DNA of 64,000 nt from Marinibacterium profundimaris. GTDB lineage: Bacteria; Pseudomonadota; Alphaproteobacteria; Rhodobacterales; Rhodobacteraceae. Position numbers and translations under genes: made by a program. Below are positions 1 to 8,085 of the stretch, in pieces; the first letter of the stretch is position 1, and every line of letters begins with the position of its first letter. The stretch is from NCBI RefSeq assembly GCF_002210095.1, contig NZ_AQQR01000001.1, positions 868,001 to 932,000 of the forward strand, read 5' to 3'. The notes beneath the pieces are model-generated. The model had not been told where the DNA came from, ran no database searches, and saw only the letters and a program-made list of their open reading frames with translations.

Positions 1-243
1 AAGAAGGGCGGCTGCGCCGGCATGGAATACACGATGGAGTATGTGGCCGAAACCGACCCCCACGATGAGGTGGTGGAACAGGAAGGCGCCCGCGTGATGA
101 TCGCGCCCATGGCGCAGATGTTCCTCTTCGGCACAGAAATCGACTACGAGGTCTCGCTGCTCGAGGCCGGCTTCAGGTTCAACAACCCGAACGTGACCGA
201 AGCCTGCGGCTGCGGCGAATCCATCAAGTTCGCCGACATGTAA
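1..243 (+). CDS. Iron-sulfur cluster assembly accessory protein, IscA/SufA (HesB) type, 3' part only
   Basis: The gene enters from the left edge, so the start is missing; frame 1 is open from base 1 to the TAA at 241-243 (80 codons left). The visible part is the C-terminal half of an A-type Fe-S carrier. It holds the first conserved cysteine in GGCAGMEY and the paired cysteines in the ACGCGES tail, which together bind iron or a [2Fe-2S] cluster in this family. The family receives clusters from the Suf or Isc scaffold in the cytoplasm and passes them to apo-proteins. Whether this copy is SufA, IscA or ErpA cannot be decided without the N-terminus and upstream neighbours. Confidence 0.88.
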   Translation, partial: KKGGCAGMEYTMEYVAETDPHDEVVEQEGARVMIAPMAQMFLFGTEIDYEVSLLEAGFRFNNPNVTEACGCGESIKFADM

Positions 244-400
244 CGCCCCGGGCGCGGCCCCCGCGCCCGTCGTGCTACGCTCGCGGGGTGGGGCCAGGCC
301 TCACCGCACCTGGCCGCATAGAGCTGCCCCCGACATGCACGCCGATCGGCCTCGATCCCTGCCGTTTCCCACCTGAACCACGCCGCGGTCCCTTCCGGGT

Positions 401-429
401 TTGTCTCGCCCCTGCGCGGGTGCTACCCA
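401..429 (+). promoter_or_regulatory. Possible sigma70-type promoter for tpiA
   Basis: TTGTCT at 401-406, a 17-base spacer and TACCCA at 424-429 preceded by TGC (extended -10). A similar TGCTACCC element stands upstream of dnaB at 35854-35881. It is about 40 bases before the tpiA ATG. Read by eye only. Confidence 0.33.
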
Positions 430-471
430 TGCGGCATATAAACGAATTCAGCCAACGGATTGGGGGCAGCG

Positions 472-1215
472 ATGCGGCGGAAACTGGCAGCAGGAAACTG
501 GAAGATGAACGGAACCGGCGCGGCCCTGGCCGAGCTGGCGGCACTGGCCGAACGGCCCGCCCCCACCTGCGAGGTGCTGATCTGCCCGCCCGCGACCCTG
601 ATCGCCCGGGCCGCCGTCAGCGCCGGCGGAACCGTCGCCCTTGGCGGCCAGGATTGCCATTTTGCCACCTCCGGCGCCCATACCGGCGACGTCTCGGCCG
701 AGATGCTGGCCGATGCCGGCGCCACCTATGCCATCCTGGGCCATTCCGAACGCCGCGCCGATCACGGTGAAACCGATGCCATCGTGAAATCCAAGGCCGA
801 GGCGGCCATCGCCGCGGGCCTGACCGCCATCGTCTGCGTCGGCGAGGATCTCGACCAGCGCGAAGCCGGCAGCACCATCGACGTCATCACCGCCCAGCTC
901 GCAGGCTCCCTCCCCGAAGGCGCCACGGGAGAGACCCTTGTGATCGCCTATGAGCCGGTCTGGGCGATCGGCACCGGTCTGACGCCCACGACCGACCAGA
1001 TCGCCGAAGTCCATGCCGCGCTCCGGTCCGAACTCACCGGCCACCTCGGCGCCCAGATCGCTGGCGCGATCCGCCTGCTCTACGGCGGGTCGGTGAAACC
1101 CTCCAACGCGGCCGAGATCTTCGCCGTGGCGGATGTCGACGGCGCGCTGGTCGGTGGCGCCAGCCTCAAGGCCTCGGATTTCGGCGGCATCATCGACGCG
1201 CTCGACGCCGCCTGA
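472..1215 (+). CDS. tpiA: Triose-phosphate isomerase
   Basis: Interconverts dihydroxyacetone phosphate and glyceraldehyde 3-phosphate in cytoplasmic glycolysis and gluconeogenesis. The 247-residue protein has the usual family length. It begins with the active-site GNWKMNG segment (Asn9, Lys11), has the catalytic histidine in LGHSERR, the catalytic glutamate in [11 protein letters not shown], and the phosphate-binding YGGSVKP and GALVGGASL segments near the C-terminus. The ATG at 472 is chosen over an in-frame TTG at 460 because GGGGG at 462-466 is a good ribosome-binding site for it and the family starts just before GNWK. It stands alone; the next gene is convergent. Confidence 0.97.
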   Translation: MRRKLAAGNWKMNGTGAALAELAALAERPAPTCEVLICPPATLIARAAVSAGGTVALGGQDCHFATSGAHTGDVSAEMLADAGATYAILGHSERRADHGETDAIVKSKAEAAIAAGLTAIVCVGEDLDQREAGSTIDVITAQLAGSLPEGATGETLVIAYEPVWAIGTGLTPTTDQIAEVHAALRSELTGHLGAQIAGAIRLLYGGSVKPSNAAEIFAVADVDGALVGGASLKASDFGGIIDALDAA

Positions 1216-1297
1216 CAGCCCACCCTCGGCCAGTGGTGACGACATGGCCCAGGGTGGCATATCCTTGTCAGGGCGCGTTCAGGGGTGAGGCGGGTCA

Positions 1298-1322
1298 GAC
1301 GTCGGTCCAGTGGACCGACGTC
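1298..1322. repeat. 12-base inverted repeat with one central base
   Basis: GACGTCGGTCCA (1298-1309), one base, then TGGACCGACGTC (1311-1322). The arms are perfect. No T-run follows on either strand, so it does not look like an intrinsic terminator; it could be a protein-binding dyad or a cruciform-forming site. Confidence 0.75.
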
Positions 1323-1474
1323 CCGCCGAACGTTGCCCCTGAACCGTGTCTCAGCGGACACCCCGGCACCGGCAAAGGGCACACCGCCCGCAGCAAGGCG
1401 TCGCCTCTCCCTCCCGCAATAATCAGCAATGCGCGGCAGCGCACCGCTGGATCACGCCTCCGCCAAAGGCAAAA

Positions 1475-1517
1475 GGTTGCGAAAGGGTTAAACCGCCCCC
1501 GCAACCCCTTGTTTTTC
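1475..1517 (+). terminator. Possible intrinsic terminator downstream of tpiA
   Basis: GGTTGCG at 1475-1481 pairs with CGCAACC at 1500-1506, and TTGTTTTT follows at 1509-1516. It lies about 260 bases past the tpiA stop, so it may be a back-up terminator. Confidence 0.4.
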
Positions 1518-1525
1518 CAATACCC

Positions 1526-1560
1526 GGGGGGAGTCCCACGCGTGGGACACCCCCCCCGGG
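1526..1560. repeat. CCCACGCGTGGG palindromic element, copy 1
   Basis: The 16-base palindrome GTCCCACGCGTGGGAC (1533-1548) is flanked by G and C runs that extend the dyad. It lies just 3' of dctM (minus strand). A second copy of the same core is at 24620-24639, again just 3' of a minus-strand gene, so a 3'-end structure is likely. Confidence 0.65.
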
Positions 1561-1566
1561 CCGCAT

Positions 1567-2961
1567 TCAGTTCGTGATGATCTCCGGCCCCATCAGGGCC
1601 GTCGGCAGGAAGGTCGAGATCCAGGGCACGTAGGTCACCAGGATCAGGAAGACGAACAGCACCGCGAGGAACGGCAGCGCCGCCTTCACCACCCGCATCA
1701 TCGGCATCCCCGCCACGCCCGAGGTCACGAACAGGTTCAGGCCCACGGGCGGCGTGATCATCCCGATTTCCATGTTCACCACCATGATGATGCCCAGGTG
1801 GATCGGGTCGATCCCCAGCTCGATGGCGATCGGAAAGACCAGCGGCGCCACGATCACCAGAAGCCCCGAAGGCTCCATGAACTGCCCGCCGATCAGCAGG
1901 ATCACGTTCACGATCACCAGGAACATCACCGGCCCCAGCCCGGCCGCCAGCATGGCGCTCGCGATCTGCTGCGGGATCTGCTCGTCGGTCAGAACATGCT
2001 TCAGGATCAGCGCGTTGGCGATGATGAACATCAGCGTGATCGTCAGCTTGCCCGCCTCGAACAGCGTCTTCTTCGTGTCCGGATGCACCAGCGCCGTCAC
2101 CAGCGCCCAGGGTTTTTCCAGCAGCGTGTGATTGCGCTCGCCCTCCGGCGTCGCCAGCGGCCCCATGTCGCGGTAGACGAAGACCGCCACCAGGAAGGCA
2201 TAGACCGAGGCCACGGCGGCGGCTTCCGTCGGCGTGAAGATCGCGCCGGTGATGCCGGGAATGCCATAAATGCCCACCATGATGATCACGATCAGCATCA
2301 GGCCCCAGAAGGCATCCTTGAACGCGGCCCAGATCTCGCCCCAGCCGTGCCACTCGCCCTTGGGCATGCCCTTGATCCCGGCCATGATGTAGATGGTGAT
2401 CATCAGCATGACACCGGCCATGATGCCCGGGATGACCCCGGCCAGGAACATCCGCCCCACCGACACATCGGTGGCCGAGGCATAGACCACCATCACGATC
2501 GACGGCGGGATCAGGATGCCCAGGGTGCCCGCGTTGGCGATGACCCCGGCGGCGAAATCCTTGGTATAGCCCGCCTGCCGCATCGCCGCGATCACGATCG
2601 ACCCGATCGCCACCACCGTCGCAGGCGACGACCCCGACAGGGCCGCGAAGAGCATGCAGGCGAAGACCCCGGCAATCGCCAGCCCGCCGCGCAGGTGGCC
2701 GACGCAGGCAATGGAAAACCGGATGATCCGCTTGGCCACGCCCCCCGTCGACATGAAGGACGACGCCAGGATGAAGAACGGGATCGCCAGCAGCGTGTAA
2801 TGCCCGGCCATCGCCTGGTAGAAGCTCTGCGCGATCGAGGCCAGCGAGGTGTCCGAAAACGCCAGCAGGAACAGGATCGACGACAGGCCCAGCGACACGG
2901 CGATCGGCACCCCGATCAGCATCAGCCCGATGACGAGGGCGAAGAGAAGTGCGACATCCAT
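1567..2961 (-). CDS. dctM: TRAP dicarboxylate transporter, large membrane subunit DctM
   Basis: The 464-residue hydrophobic protein has the length and repeated membrane-segment pattern of TRAP DctM subunits, which carry the Na+-coupled transport path. The N-terminus carries the typical LIGVPIAVSLGLSS run. Later come the conserved GILIPPSI segment near residue 150 and its counterpart MITPPVGLN near residue 400, the two reentrant-hairpin motifs of the family. It follows dctQ with a 4-base gap and is the last gene of the dctPQM transcript. The periplasmic protein DctP hands the substrate to the DctQM complex in the inner membrane. C4-dicarboxylate specificity is inferred from the linked dctBD genes, not proven. 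Confidence 0.95.
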   Translation of the reverse strand: MDVALLFALVIGLMLIGVPIAVSLGLSSILFLLAFSDTSLASIAQSFYQAMAGHYTLLAIPFFILASSFMSTGGVAKRIIRFSIACVGHLRGGLAIAGVFACMLFAALSGSSPATVVAIGSIVIAAMRQAGYTKDFAAGVIANAGTLGILIPPSIVMVVYASATDVSVGRMFLAGVIPGIMAGVMLMITIYIMAGIKGMPKGEWHGWGEIWAAFKDAFWGLMLIVIIMVGIYGIPGITGAIFTPTEAAAVASVYAFLVAVFVYRDMGPLATPEGERNHTLLEKPWALVTALVHPDTKKTLFEAGKLTITLMFIIANALILKHVLTDEQIPQQIASAMLAAGLGPVMFLVIVNVILLIGGQFMEPSGLLVIVAPLVFPIAIELGIDPIHLGIIMVVNMEIGMITPPVGLNLFVTSGVAGMPMMRVVKAALPFLAVLFVFLILVTYVPWISTFLPTALMGPEIITN

Positions 2962-2965
2962 GGGA

Positions 2966-3652
2966 TCAGTCTCCGCGGTTCATGGCGGCGACATCCTCGA
3001 CCGCGTCTTCGGCTTCGTGGCTGACGATCAGGCTGGCGCGGCTGCCGTTCAGCACGCCGATCCCGGCCTGGATGAACCGGTAGAGCAGCAGCGCCGTCCC
3101 GAAGGGCAGCACCGCGTAGGGGATCACCCGGGGCAGCTTGTCATAGGTGTCGCCGTAGTTGATCGCCTCCTCCAGCCAGCGGAAGATGCCCAGCATCGGC
3201 ACCTGATCGGTGGTATAGAAGGCCCGGTCGCGCACCCCTTCGGTGAAGCCCATCGGGAACCAGCGCCCTTCCGTCGGCTGCAGCGCCGCGAAGGGGGCCC
3301 AGTAATCCCAGGCGCCCTTGAACAGCAGCAGCCCGTAGACGATGCAGACCGCCGCGGAGATCAGCGCGACGGTCCGGCGCGGCCCCGCCGGCATCATGTT
3401 GGTGATAGCGTCCACGCCCAGATGCGCGGTGATCTTGACGCAATAACTCACGCCCAGGATCACCAGCCAGGCAAAGAGGATCAGCGTGACCTCCAGCCCC
3501 CAGATGAACGAGGAATTGAAGCCGTAGCGCAGCACCACGTTTATGAAGGTGACCAGCGTCATCAGCCCCAGGATCAGGGCGATCAGCGTCTCCTCGAGCG
3601 TGTTGATCGCCCGGGCCAGCCCGGACCGCGGTTTATAGGTCTGCCCGCTCAT
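2966..3652 (-). CDS. dctQ: TRAP dicarboxylate transporter, small membrane subunit DctQ
   Basis: Small membrane partner of DctM. At 228 residues it is longer than the common 160-190. The N-terminal half (about residues 14-60) has the usual first two membrane helices, with the conserved tryptophan-containing turn (FIWGLEVT), and a third helix follows near residue 90. Between about residues 110 and 180 there is an extra segment that includes a Trp/Pro-rich stretch. The C-terminal tail after the last helix is acidic. It sits between dctP and dctM in the same orientation, 4 bases before dctM, and should form the QM membrane complex with it. Confidence 0.9.
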   Translation of the reverse strand: MSGQTYKPRSGLARAINTLEETLIALILGLMTLVTFINVVLRYGFNSSFIWGLEVTLILFAWLVILGVSYCVKITAHLGVDAITNMMPAGPRRTVALISAAVCIVYGLLLFKGAWDYWAPFAALQPTEGRWFPMGFTEGVRDRAFYTTDQVPMLGIFRWLEEAINYGDTYDKLPRVIPYAVLPFGTALLLYRFIQAGIGVLNGSRASLIVSHEAEDAVEDVAAMNRGD

Positions 3653-3746
3653 GGGTCCCCTCCCTCACGATGCGCGCCGGACCGACCCGGGCCCGGCGCC
3701 AAAAACGATACGACCGGCGGGCCCCCGCCCGCCGGCCGGACCCCGA

Positions 3747-4748
3747 TCACATCGAGGCGTTGATCTCTTGCGCGGCGGCGATGTTGTCGGCGCCCACGTC
3801 GCCTTCGAACTGCTCCCAGACCGGCTTCATCGCGTCGACCCAGGCCTGGCGCTGCTCGGGTGTCAGTTCGCGGATCACGGCGCCGGTATCCAGGATCGCC
3901 TGGCGGGCTTCCATGTCGACCTGGCCCACCGCGGCGTTCCGCTCGGCGGTCACCTCCTGCAGGATGGTCAGGAACTGATCGCGCACCTCCGGGTCGAGAC
4001 TGTCGAGCCAGTCGACCGAGGTCACCACCAGATAGTCGAGCACGCCGTGGTTGGTCTCGGTCGTGCCGTCCTGCACTTCAAAGAATTTCTGGCCATAGAT
4101 GTTGGACCAGGTGTTCTCCTGCCCGTCGACGACGCCCTGCTGCAGCGCACCGTAGACTTCCGAGAAGGCCATCGGCTGCGGCGAGGCATCCAGCGCTTCC
4201 ATCTGCGCCACCAGCACGTCCGACGGCTGCACCCGGAACTTGAGGCCCGCGGCATCGGTGGGCTCGATCAGCGGCTTGTTGGCCGAAAACTGCTTCATCC
4301 CGTTGTGCCAGAACTCCAGCCCCTGCAGGCCGCGGCGGGTCATCGAATCCTTCATCGCCTCGCCGGTGTCCGAGGCCTGGAAGGCGTCGACCGCGTCGAT
4401 GTTCTTGAACATGAACGGCAGGTCGAAGATGCGGAAGACCTTGGTGAAGGTCTCGAATTTCGACAGCGAGGGCGCGGCCAGCTGCACGTCGCCCTGCAGC
4501 ATCGCCTCCAGCACCTGGTCGTCGTTGTAAAGCGTGGAGTTCGGATAGACCTCCATGCACATGGTGCCGTTCATCTCGTCATTGACACGTTCTTGCAGCA
4601 GCGAGGCCGCGATGCCCTTGGGATGGCGGTCGGTGTTGGTGACATGGGCGAACTTGACGACGATCTCGCCGTCCTCGCAGGCCGCGATGGCCGAGTTGGC
4701 GGTAAAGCACAGCGCCAGGGCTGCGGTGGCTTTCAGGAACGTCTTCAT
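3747..4748 (-). CDS. dctP: TRAP dicarboxylate transporter, periplasmic substrate-binding protein DctP
   Basis: Extracytoplasmic solute receptor of the TRAP system, 333 residues. It starts with a Sec signal peptide (MKTFLKATAALALCF, predicted cut after AIA near residue 21). The mature protein has the family signatures: VKFAHVTNTDRHPKG at the N-terminus, the ligand-carboxylate arginine in KFRVQPSD, and the VDGQENTWSNI segment near residue 210. The ATG at 4748 is chosen over the longer frame from 4823 because it directly precedes the signal peptide and has GGAGGA just upstream. It is the first gene of dctPQM. The leader holds two tandem dyads resembling DctD sites. Confidence 0.95.
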   Translation of the reverse strand: MKTFLKATAALALCFTANSAIAACEDGEIVVKFAHVTNTDRHPKGIAASLLQERVNDEMNGTMCMEVYPNSTLYNDDQVLEAMLQGDVQLAAPSLSKFETFTKVFRIFDLPFMFKNIDAVDAFQASDTGEAMKDSMTRRGLQGLEFWHNGMKQFSANKPLIEPTDAAGLKFRVQPSDVLVAQMEALDASPQPMAFSEVYGALQQGVVDGQENTWSNIYGQKFFEVQDGTTETNHGVLDYLVVTSVDWLDSLDPEVRDQFLTILQEVTAERNAAVGQVDMEARQAILDTGAVIRELTPEQRQAWVDAMKPVWEQFEGDVGADNIAAAQEINASM

Positions 4749-4922
4749 GGGTCTCCTCCCGGGTGAATGTCCGATCTCGGCGCGGAATGCCGCGCGCTGA
4801 TCCCGCATCATGCAAAGCCGCAATGCACTGACAACAAAACTTGATTAACCGGTCTCTCGGCCACCTTAACCTTTTGTTATCCACGCCTTAGGGTGGGTCC
4901 GCCGGTCCGGACCGCCCCGGCC

Positions 4923-4940
4923 TGTGCGAAGAACCGCACA
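4923..4940. promoter_or_regulatory. Putative DctD-binding dyad 1
   Basis: TGTGCGAAGAACCGCACA, perfect six-base arms around six bases. The related sequence TGTGCGGAAAACCACACA follows with a 33-base centre-to-centre offset, about three helical turns. Rhizobial DctD sites upstream of dctA have, as I recall, the same TGTGCGGAAA...CGCACA form. It lies between dctD and dctP, about 175-190 bases upstream of the dctP start. Confidence 0.7.
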
Positions 4941-4955
4941 GCGCCTGACGAGATA

Positions 4956-4973
4956 TGTGCGGAAAACCACACA
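4956..4973. promoter_or_regulatory. Putative DctD-binding dyad 2
   Basis: TGTGCGGAAAACCACACA, one mismatch between the arms. It is on the same helical face as dyad 1 and about 210-225 bases upstream of dctP, an upstream-activator position. Confidence 0.68.
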
Positions 4974-4995
4974 GATCGCGGGGCGAGTCCCCCTG

Positions 4996-5018
4996 CTTCA
5001 TCTTTGCCCAAATACTCC
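4996..5018 (-). repeat. Dispersed TATTT...CAAAGATGAAG repeat, copy A
   Basis: On the minus strand GGAGTATTTGGGCAAAGATG then AAG. It lies just 3' of dctD, in the orientation of that gene. One of seven copies in the window. Confidence 0.7.
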
Positions 5019-5038
5019 GACACAACGGCTCAGCCGCC

Positions 5039-6268
5039 TCAGCGCCGGAAATCCTCGGGCCGGATGCCGTACTTGGCCAGCTTGTCGTAGAAGGTCTTGC
5101 GCGGCAGTTTCAGCGCCCTGGCGGCCTCGGAGGCGCGCCCGTTCTGCCGCCCCAGCGCCGCGATCAGCAACGAGCGTTCGACACGCGCCATCTGTTCCGC
5201 CAGCCCCAGCTCGGCGGCGGAGGAGACCTCGTCCGACATGCCCAGCACGAAGCGCATGGCCGACGACATCAGCGAGCGCGCGTTGCCCGGCCAGTCCTGC
5301 ACCATCAGCGCCGCCATGTGATCGGCGCGGATCTCGGGCGCCCGGATGCCGGCCTGTTCGGCGGCCTGGGCCACGTAATTGCGGAAGAGCACCGGGATGT
5401 CCTCGGGCCGCTCCGCCAGCGACGGCACCCGCAGGCCGGTGACCTGCAGGCGATAATAAAGCTCGGGGTTCAGCCGTCCGGCATCCTGCAGCACCTCGCT
5501 GTCCTGCGAATTGCCGGCCATGATCCGGGCCACCGGCGCCTCCTCCAGCGCCTCGATCAGGGCGATCTGGGTGTCGGCCGGCAGCTGCACGATCTCGTCG
5601 AGAAAAAGCGCCCCGCCCGAGGCCGCCGCCAGCGCGGCGTCCAGCCCCTCGCGGTCGAGCCCGGCGCTGGCGCGTTTCTCGAACGGCCCCTTGGAGCGGG
5701 CCGAACACAGGTGAATGACCTCGGCCACCTTGGAGATCCCGGTGCCCGGCGCACCCTCGATCAGCACCGGCGTCTCCAGCTCGGCCAGCCGGCGCACCCG
5801 GGCGCGCAGCCCCTCGGCCAGGTCCGAGACGCCGAAGATCAGCCGCGCCGCCGGATCGCCCGTCTCGGCCCGGGCCCGCGCGGCGCGCTGGCTCAGCACG
5901 CCAAGGCGCGCCTCAAGCGCCCGGCTCAGCGTCTGCACCAGCTCGGCCGGCGCGCAGGGCTTTTCAAGGAAACCGAAGGCGCCGCGTTCCATCGCGCGCA
6001 CGGCCATCGGGATGTCGCCCTCGCCGGTCAGCAGCACCACGGGCAGCTCGTCATCCACGTCGCGCGCGTAATCCAGCAGGTGGAACCCGTCGCGCCCCGG
6101 CATCCGGATGTCCGACAGGATCACCCCGGGAAAATCCCGCGTGATCCGGTCCTTGGCCGCCACGAAGGACCCCGCCTGGATCGGCTCCAGCTCCGCCAGC
6201 TCCAGCGTCTGGGCCAGCGCCTCGCGGACCGAGGCATCGTCTTCCACCAGAAGCACCCTGCCGTTCAT
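5039..6268 (-). CDS. dctD: DctD-type response regulator with degenerate sigma54-activator domain
   Basis: Response regulator of the DctB/DctD pair, 409 residues. Receiver domain at about 1-115, with the acidic pair in LLVEDD, the phospho-acceptor aspartate in ILSDIRMPG and the LEKP lysine. An NtrC-type AAA+ domain follows (about 125-330), then a Fis-type helix-turn-helix at the C-terminus (about 370-405). The AAA+ domain is damaged: Walker A reads GAPGTGIS, without the lysine, and the segment that should carry GAFTGA between Walker A and Walker B is deleted. Walker B (GALFLDEI) and the YYRL and ERPEDIP segments remain. Such a protein should bind DNA but not activate sigma54 polymerase by ATP hydrolysis. 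The start overlaps the dctB stop by ATGA. Confidence 0.88.
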   Translation of the reverse strand: MNGRVLLVEDDASVREALAQTLELAELEPIQAGSFVAAKDRITRDFPGVILSDIRMPGRDGFHLLDYARDVDDELPVVLLTGEGDIPMAVRAMERGAFGFLEKPCAPAELVQTLSRALEARLGVLSQRAARARAETGDPAARLIFGVSDLAEGLRARVRRLAELETPVLIEGAPGTGISKVAEVIHLCSARSKGPFEKRASAGLDREGLDAALAAASGGALFLDEIVQLPADTQIALIEALEEAPVARIMAGNSQDSEVLQDAGRLNPELYYRLQVTGLRVPSLAERPEDIPVLFRNYVAQAAEQAGIRAPEIRADHMAALMVQDWPGNARSLMSSAMRFVLGMSDEVSSAAELGLAEQMARVERSLLIAALGRQNGRASEAARALKLPRKTFYDKLAKYGIRPEDFRR

Positions 6269-8025
6269 GCCGCCTCTCCCGTCGCGCCCGGTTCGTCCCA
6301 GCTTTCCAGCTCGACGGTAAAGACCGCCCCGCCGCCGTCGGCATTGGCGCCGCGAATGTCACCGCCAAAGCTTTGCACCAGCCCGTAGGAGATCGACAGG
6401 CCCAGGCCAAGCCCTTCGTCGCTGCCGACCTCGCGGGTGGTATAGAACGGCTCGAAGATGCGGTCGGGATCGGCGATGCCGGGCCCGATGTCGCGCAGGC
6501 GGACGGAAATGCGCGCGCCCTGCTCCAGCGTGATCGCGATGGCGCGGTCCTCCTGCGCCATCATCGCATCGGCGGCATTGGTGATCAGGTTGACGAAGAC
6601 CTGCACCAGCCGCACCTCGCCGCCCCGCACCGGCACCGGCGCCTGTGGCGGGGTCCAGTCCAGCCGCACCGCGTCGCGGGTCAGCCGCGCCTCGGTCATC
6701 TCCACGGCCGCATTGATCACCTGCACCACGTCCACGCGGCTCATCGGCTCGCTTTCGTTGCGGGCAAAGGCGCGCAGGTTGCGGATGATCCGCGCGGCGC
6801 GCTGTGCCAGCGCCGAGATCTTGTCGAGATTGCCGCGCGCCATGTCGGGCCGGTCGCGGTCGAGGAACGCCGCGCCATTCTCGGCAAACTGCCGGATCGC
6901 CATCAGGGGCTGGTTCAGCTCGTGGCTGATGCCCGCGCTCATCTGGCCCAGGGCCGACAGCTTGCCGGCCTGGATCAGCTCGGCCTGCGCACGTTTCAGC
7001 GCGGCCTCGGCCTCCTCGCGTTCGGCCACCTCGCGCCGCAGCCTGGCATTGGCCTGGGTCAGCGCCCGGGTCCGCGCGGCCACACGCGTCTCCAGCTTGG
7101 CATTGGCCAGCGCCAGCGCGCGGCGCCGTTCGGTGGCCAGCTTCAGCATCAGCCCGAAGGCCAGGCAGATCGCGGCCACGGCGGCGCCCTGTGTCAGCGC
7201 CAGCCGCCGCGCCGGGGCAAGATCGACAAGGATGTTCGCCGTCAGCCCGATCACCGGCAGCGGCTGCGCCAGGTGCAGGGCGTGGCGCGGGACGTAAGGG
7301 CTCCATCCCATGCGCCAGACCTCGTGCCCGCCCACGTCGCGCGCGCGGGTCTGCGGCACCGGGCCGTTCGGCGGCTGCAGCCCGGGCGTCCCCGGCACCT
7401 GTTCCCAGAACAGAAGCTCCGACCGGTTGGTGATGAAGACCATGCCATCGGCGTCGACGAAATAGACCGGCGCGCGCCCCCCGCGCCAGTCCTCCTCCAG
7501 GTCATCCACGTCGACCGTGACCACAACCGCCCCCCGGATCCGGCCCCCGGGCGCAAAGACCGGCGCGGCAAAGGACCATTCCCGCCTCGCCTCGCGCCCC
7601 CTGCGGCCATGCGCATCGCCAAGCGCCCCCTGCATCGCGCGCCTGAAATCCGCCGCCGTCGCCAGGTCGCCCCCCGCGCCGCTGGCCGACACCACGATCG
7701 CACCGCCGGCATCGGCAAAGACCAGGTCCAGCGCCGAGGTCTTGTCCGCGACCGTCCGCAGCACCTCCTGCGCGGCGGCGCGGGCCGCGGGGCTGTCGAG
7801 ATCCTCGAGCACCGGGTGATCGGCCATCAGCACGGCAAGCTCGCGGTAGGTCTGCATCTGCGAGGTCAGGCTGTCGGCGGCCAGCGCCATGTCGGACATG
7901 CCCCGCCGCGCCAGCTGATCCACCGCCTGCCGATAACCCAGCTGCCCGGCCAGCGCGGCCAGAAGGGCCACGACAGCCAGGAAGATCGCCACACCGGCGC
8001 GGTTCTCCTCGGTCAGATCGCTCAT
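6265..8025 (-). CDS. dctB: C4-dicarboxylate sensor histidine kinase DctB
   Basis: Membrane sensor kinase of 586 residues. One membrane helix at about 11-29, a periplasmic double-PAS/dCache-type sensor (about 30-270), a second helix near 280-300, and a coiled-coil linker rich in Ala/Arg/Glu. The HisKA domain carries the phospho-accepting histidine in SHELNQPL, and the HATPase domain shows NLITNAADAM, DIGPGIAD and GLGLGLSIS. It should sense periplasmic dicarboxylates and phosphorylate DctD, whose start overlaps its stop. The ATG at 8025 is preferred to an in-frame TTG at 8043. It is divergent from the P450 gene with only 60 bases between starts. Confidence 0.92.
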   Translation of the reverse strand: MSDLTEENRAGVAIFLAVVALLAALAGQLGYRQAVDQLARRGMSDMALAADSLTSQMQTYRELAVLMADHPVLEDLDSPAARAAAQEVLRTVADKTSALDLVFADAGGAIVVSASGAGGDLATAADFRRAMQGALGDAHGRRGREARREWSFAAPVFAPGGRIRGAVVVTVDVDDLEEDWRGGRAPVYFVDADGMVFITNRSELLFWEQVPGTPGLQPPNGPVPQTRARDVGGHEVWRMGWSPYVPRHALHLAQPLPVIGLTANILVDLAPARRLALTQGAAVAAICLAFGLMLKLATERRRALALANAKLETRVAARTRALTQANARLRREVAEREEAEAALKRAQAELIQAGKLSALGQMSAGISHELNQPLMAIRQFAENGAAFLDRDRPDMARGNLDKISALAQRAARIIRNLRAFARNESEPMSRVDVVQVINAAVEMTEARLTRDAVRLDWTPPQAPVPVRGGEVRLVQVFVNLITNAADAMMAQEDRAIAITLEQGARISVRLRDIGPGIADPDRIFEPFYTTREVGSDEGLGLGLSISYGLVQSFGGDIRGANADGGGAVFTVELESWDEPGATGEAA

Positions 8026-8085
8026 CGGACGAAACGGTAGCAAAGGCCCCCTTGCATTGACCAGTGCGCCCGGTCATCTGGTGCC

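Larger units (their letters stand above)
1216..1566. other. Intergenic stretch between tpiA and dctM, rich in dyads
   Basis: 351 bases between convergent tpiA and dctM with no credible gene. It contains a 25-base near-perfect palindrome (1298-1322), a hairpin followed by a T-run that could end tpiA transcripts (1475-1517), and a CCCACGCGTGGG-centred palindrome (1526-1560) beside the dctM stop. Short open frames here have no recognisable family and run through the dyads. Confidence 0.6.

Noticed and set aside
4749-4922. Sigma54 (-24/-12) promoter before dctP
   Set aside because: I searched the minus strand for TGGCAC-N5-TTGC-like words and saw none with acceptable match; this agrees with the degenerate DctD.
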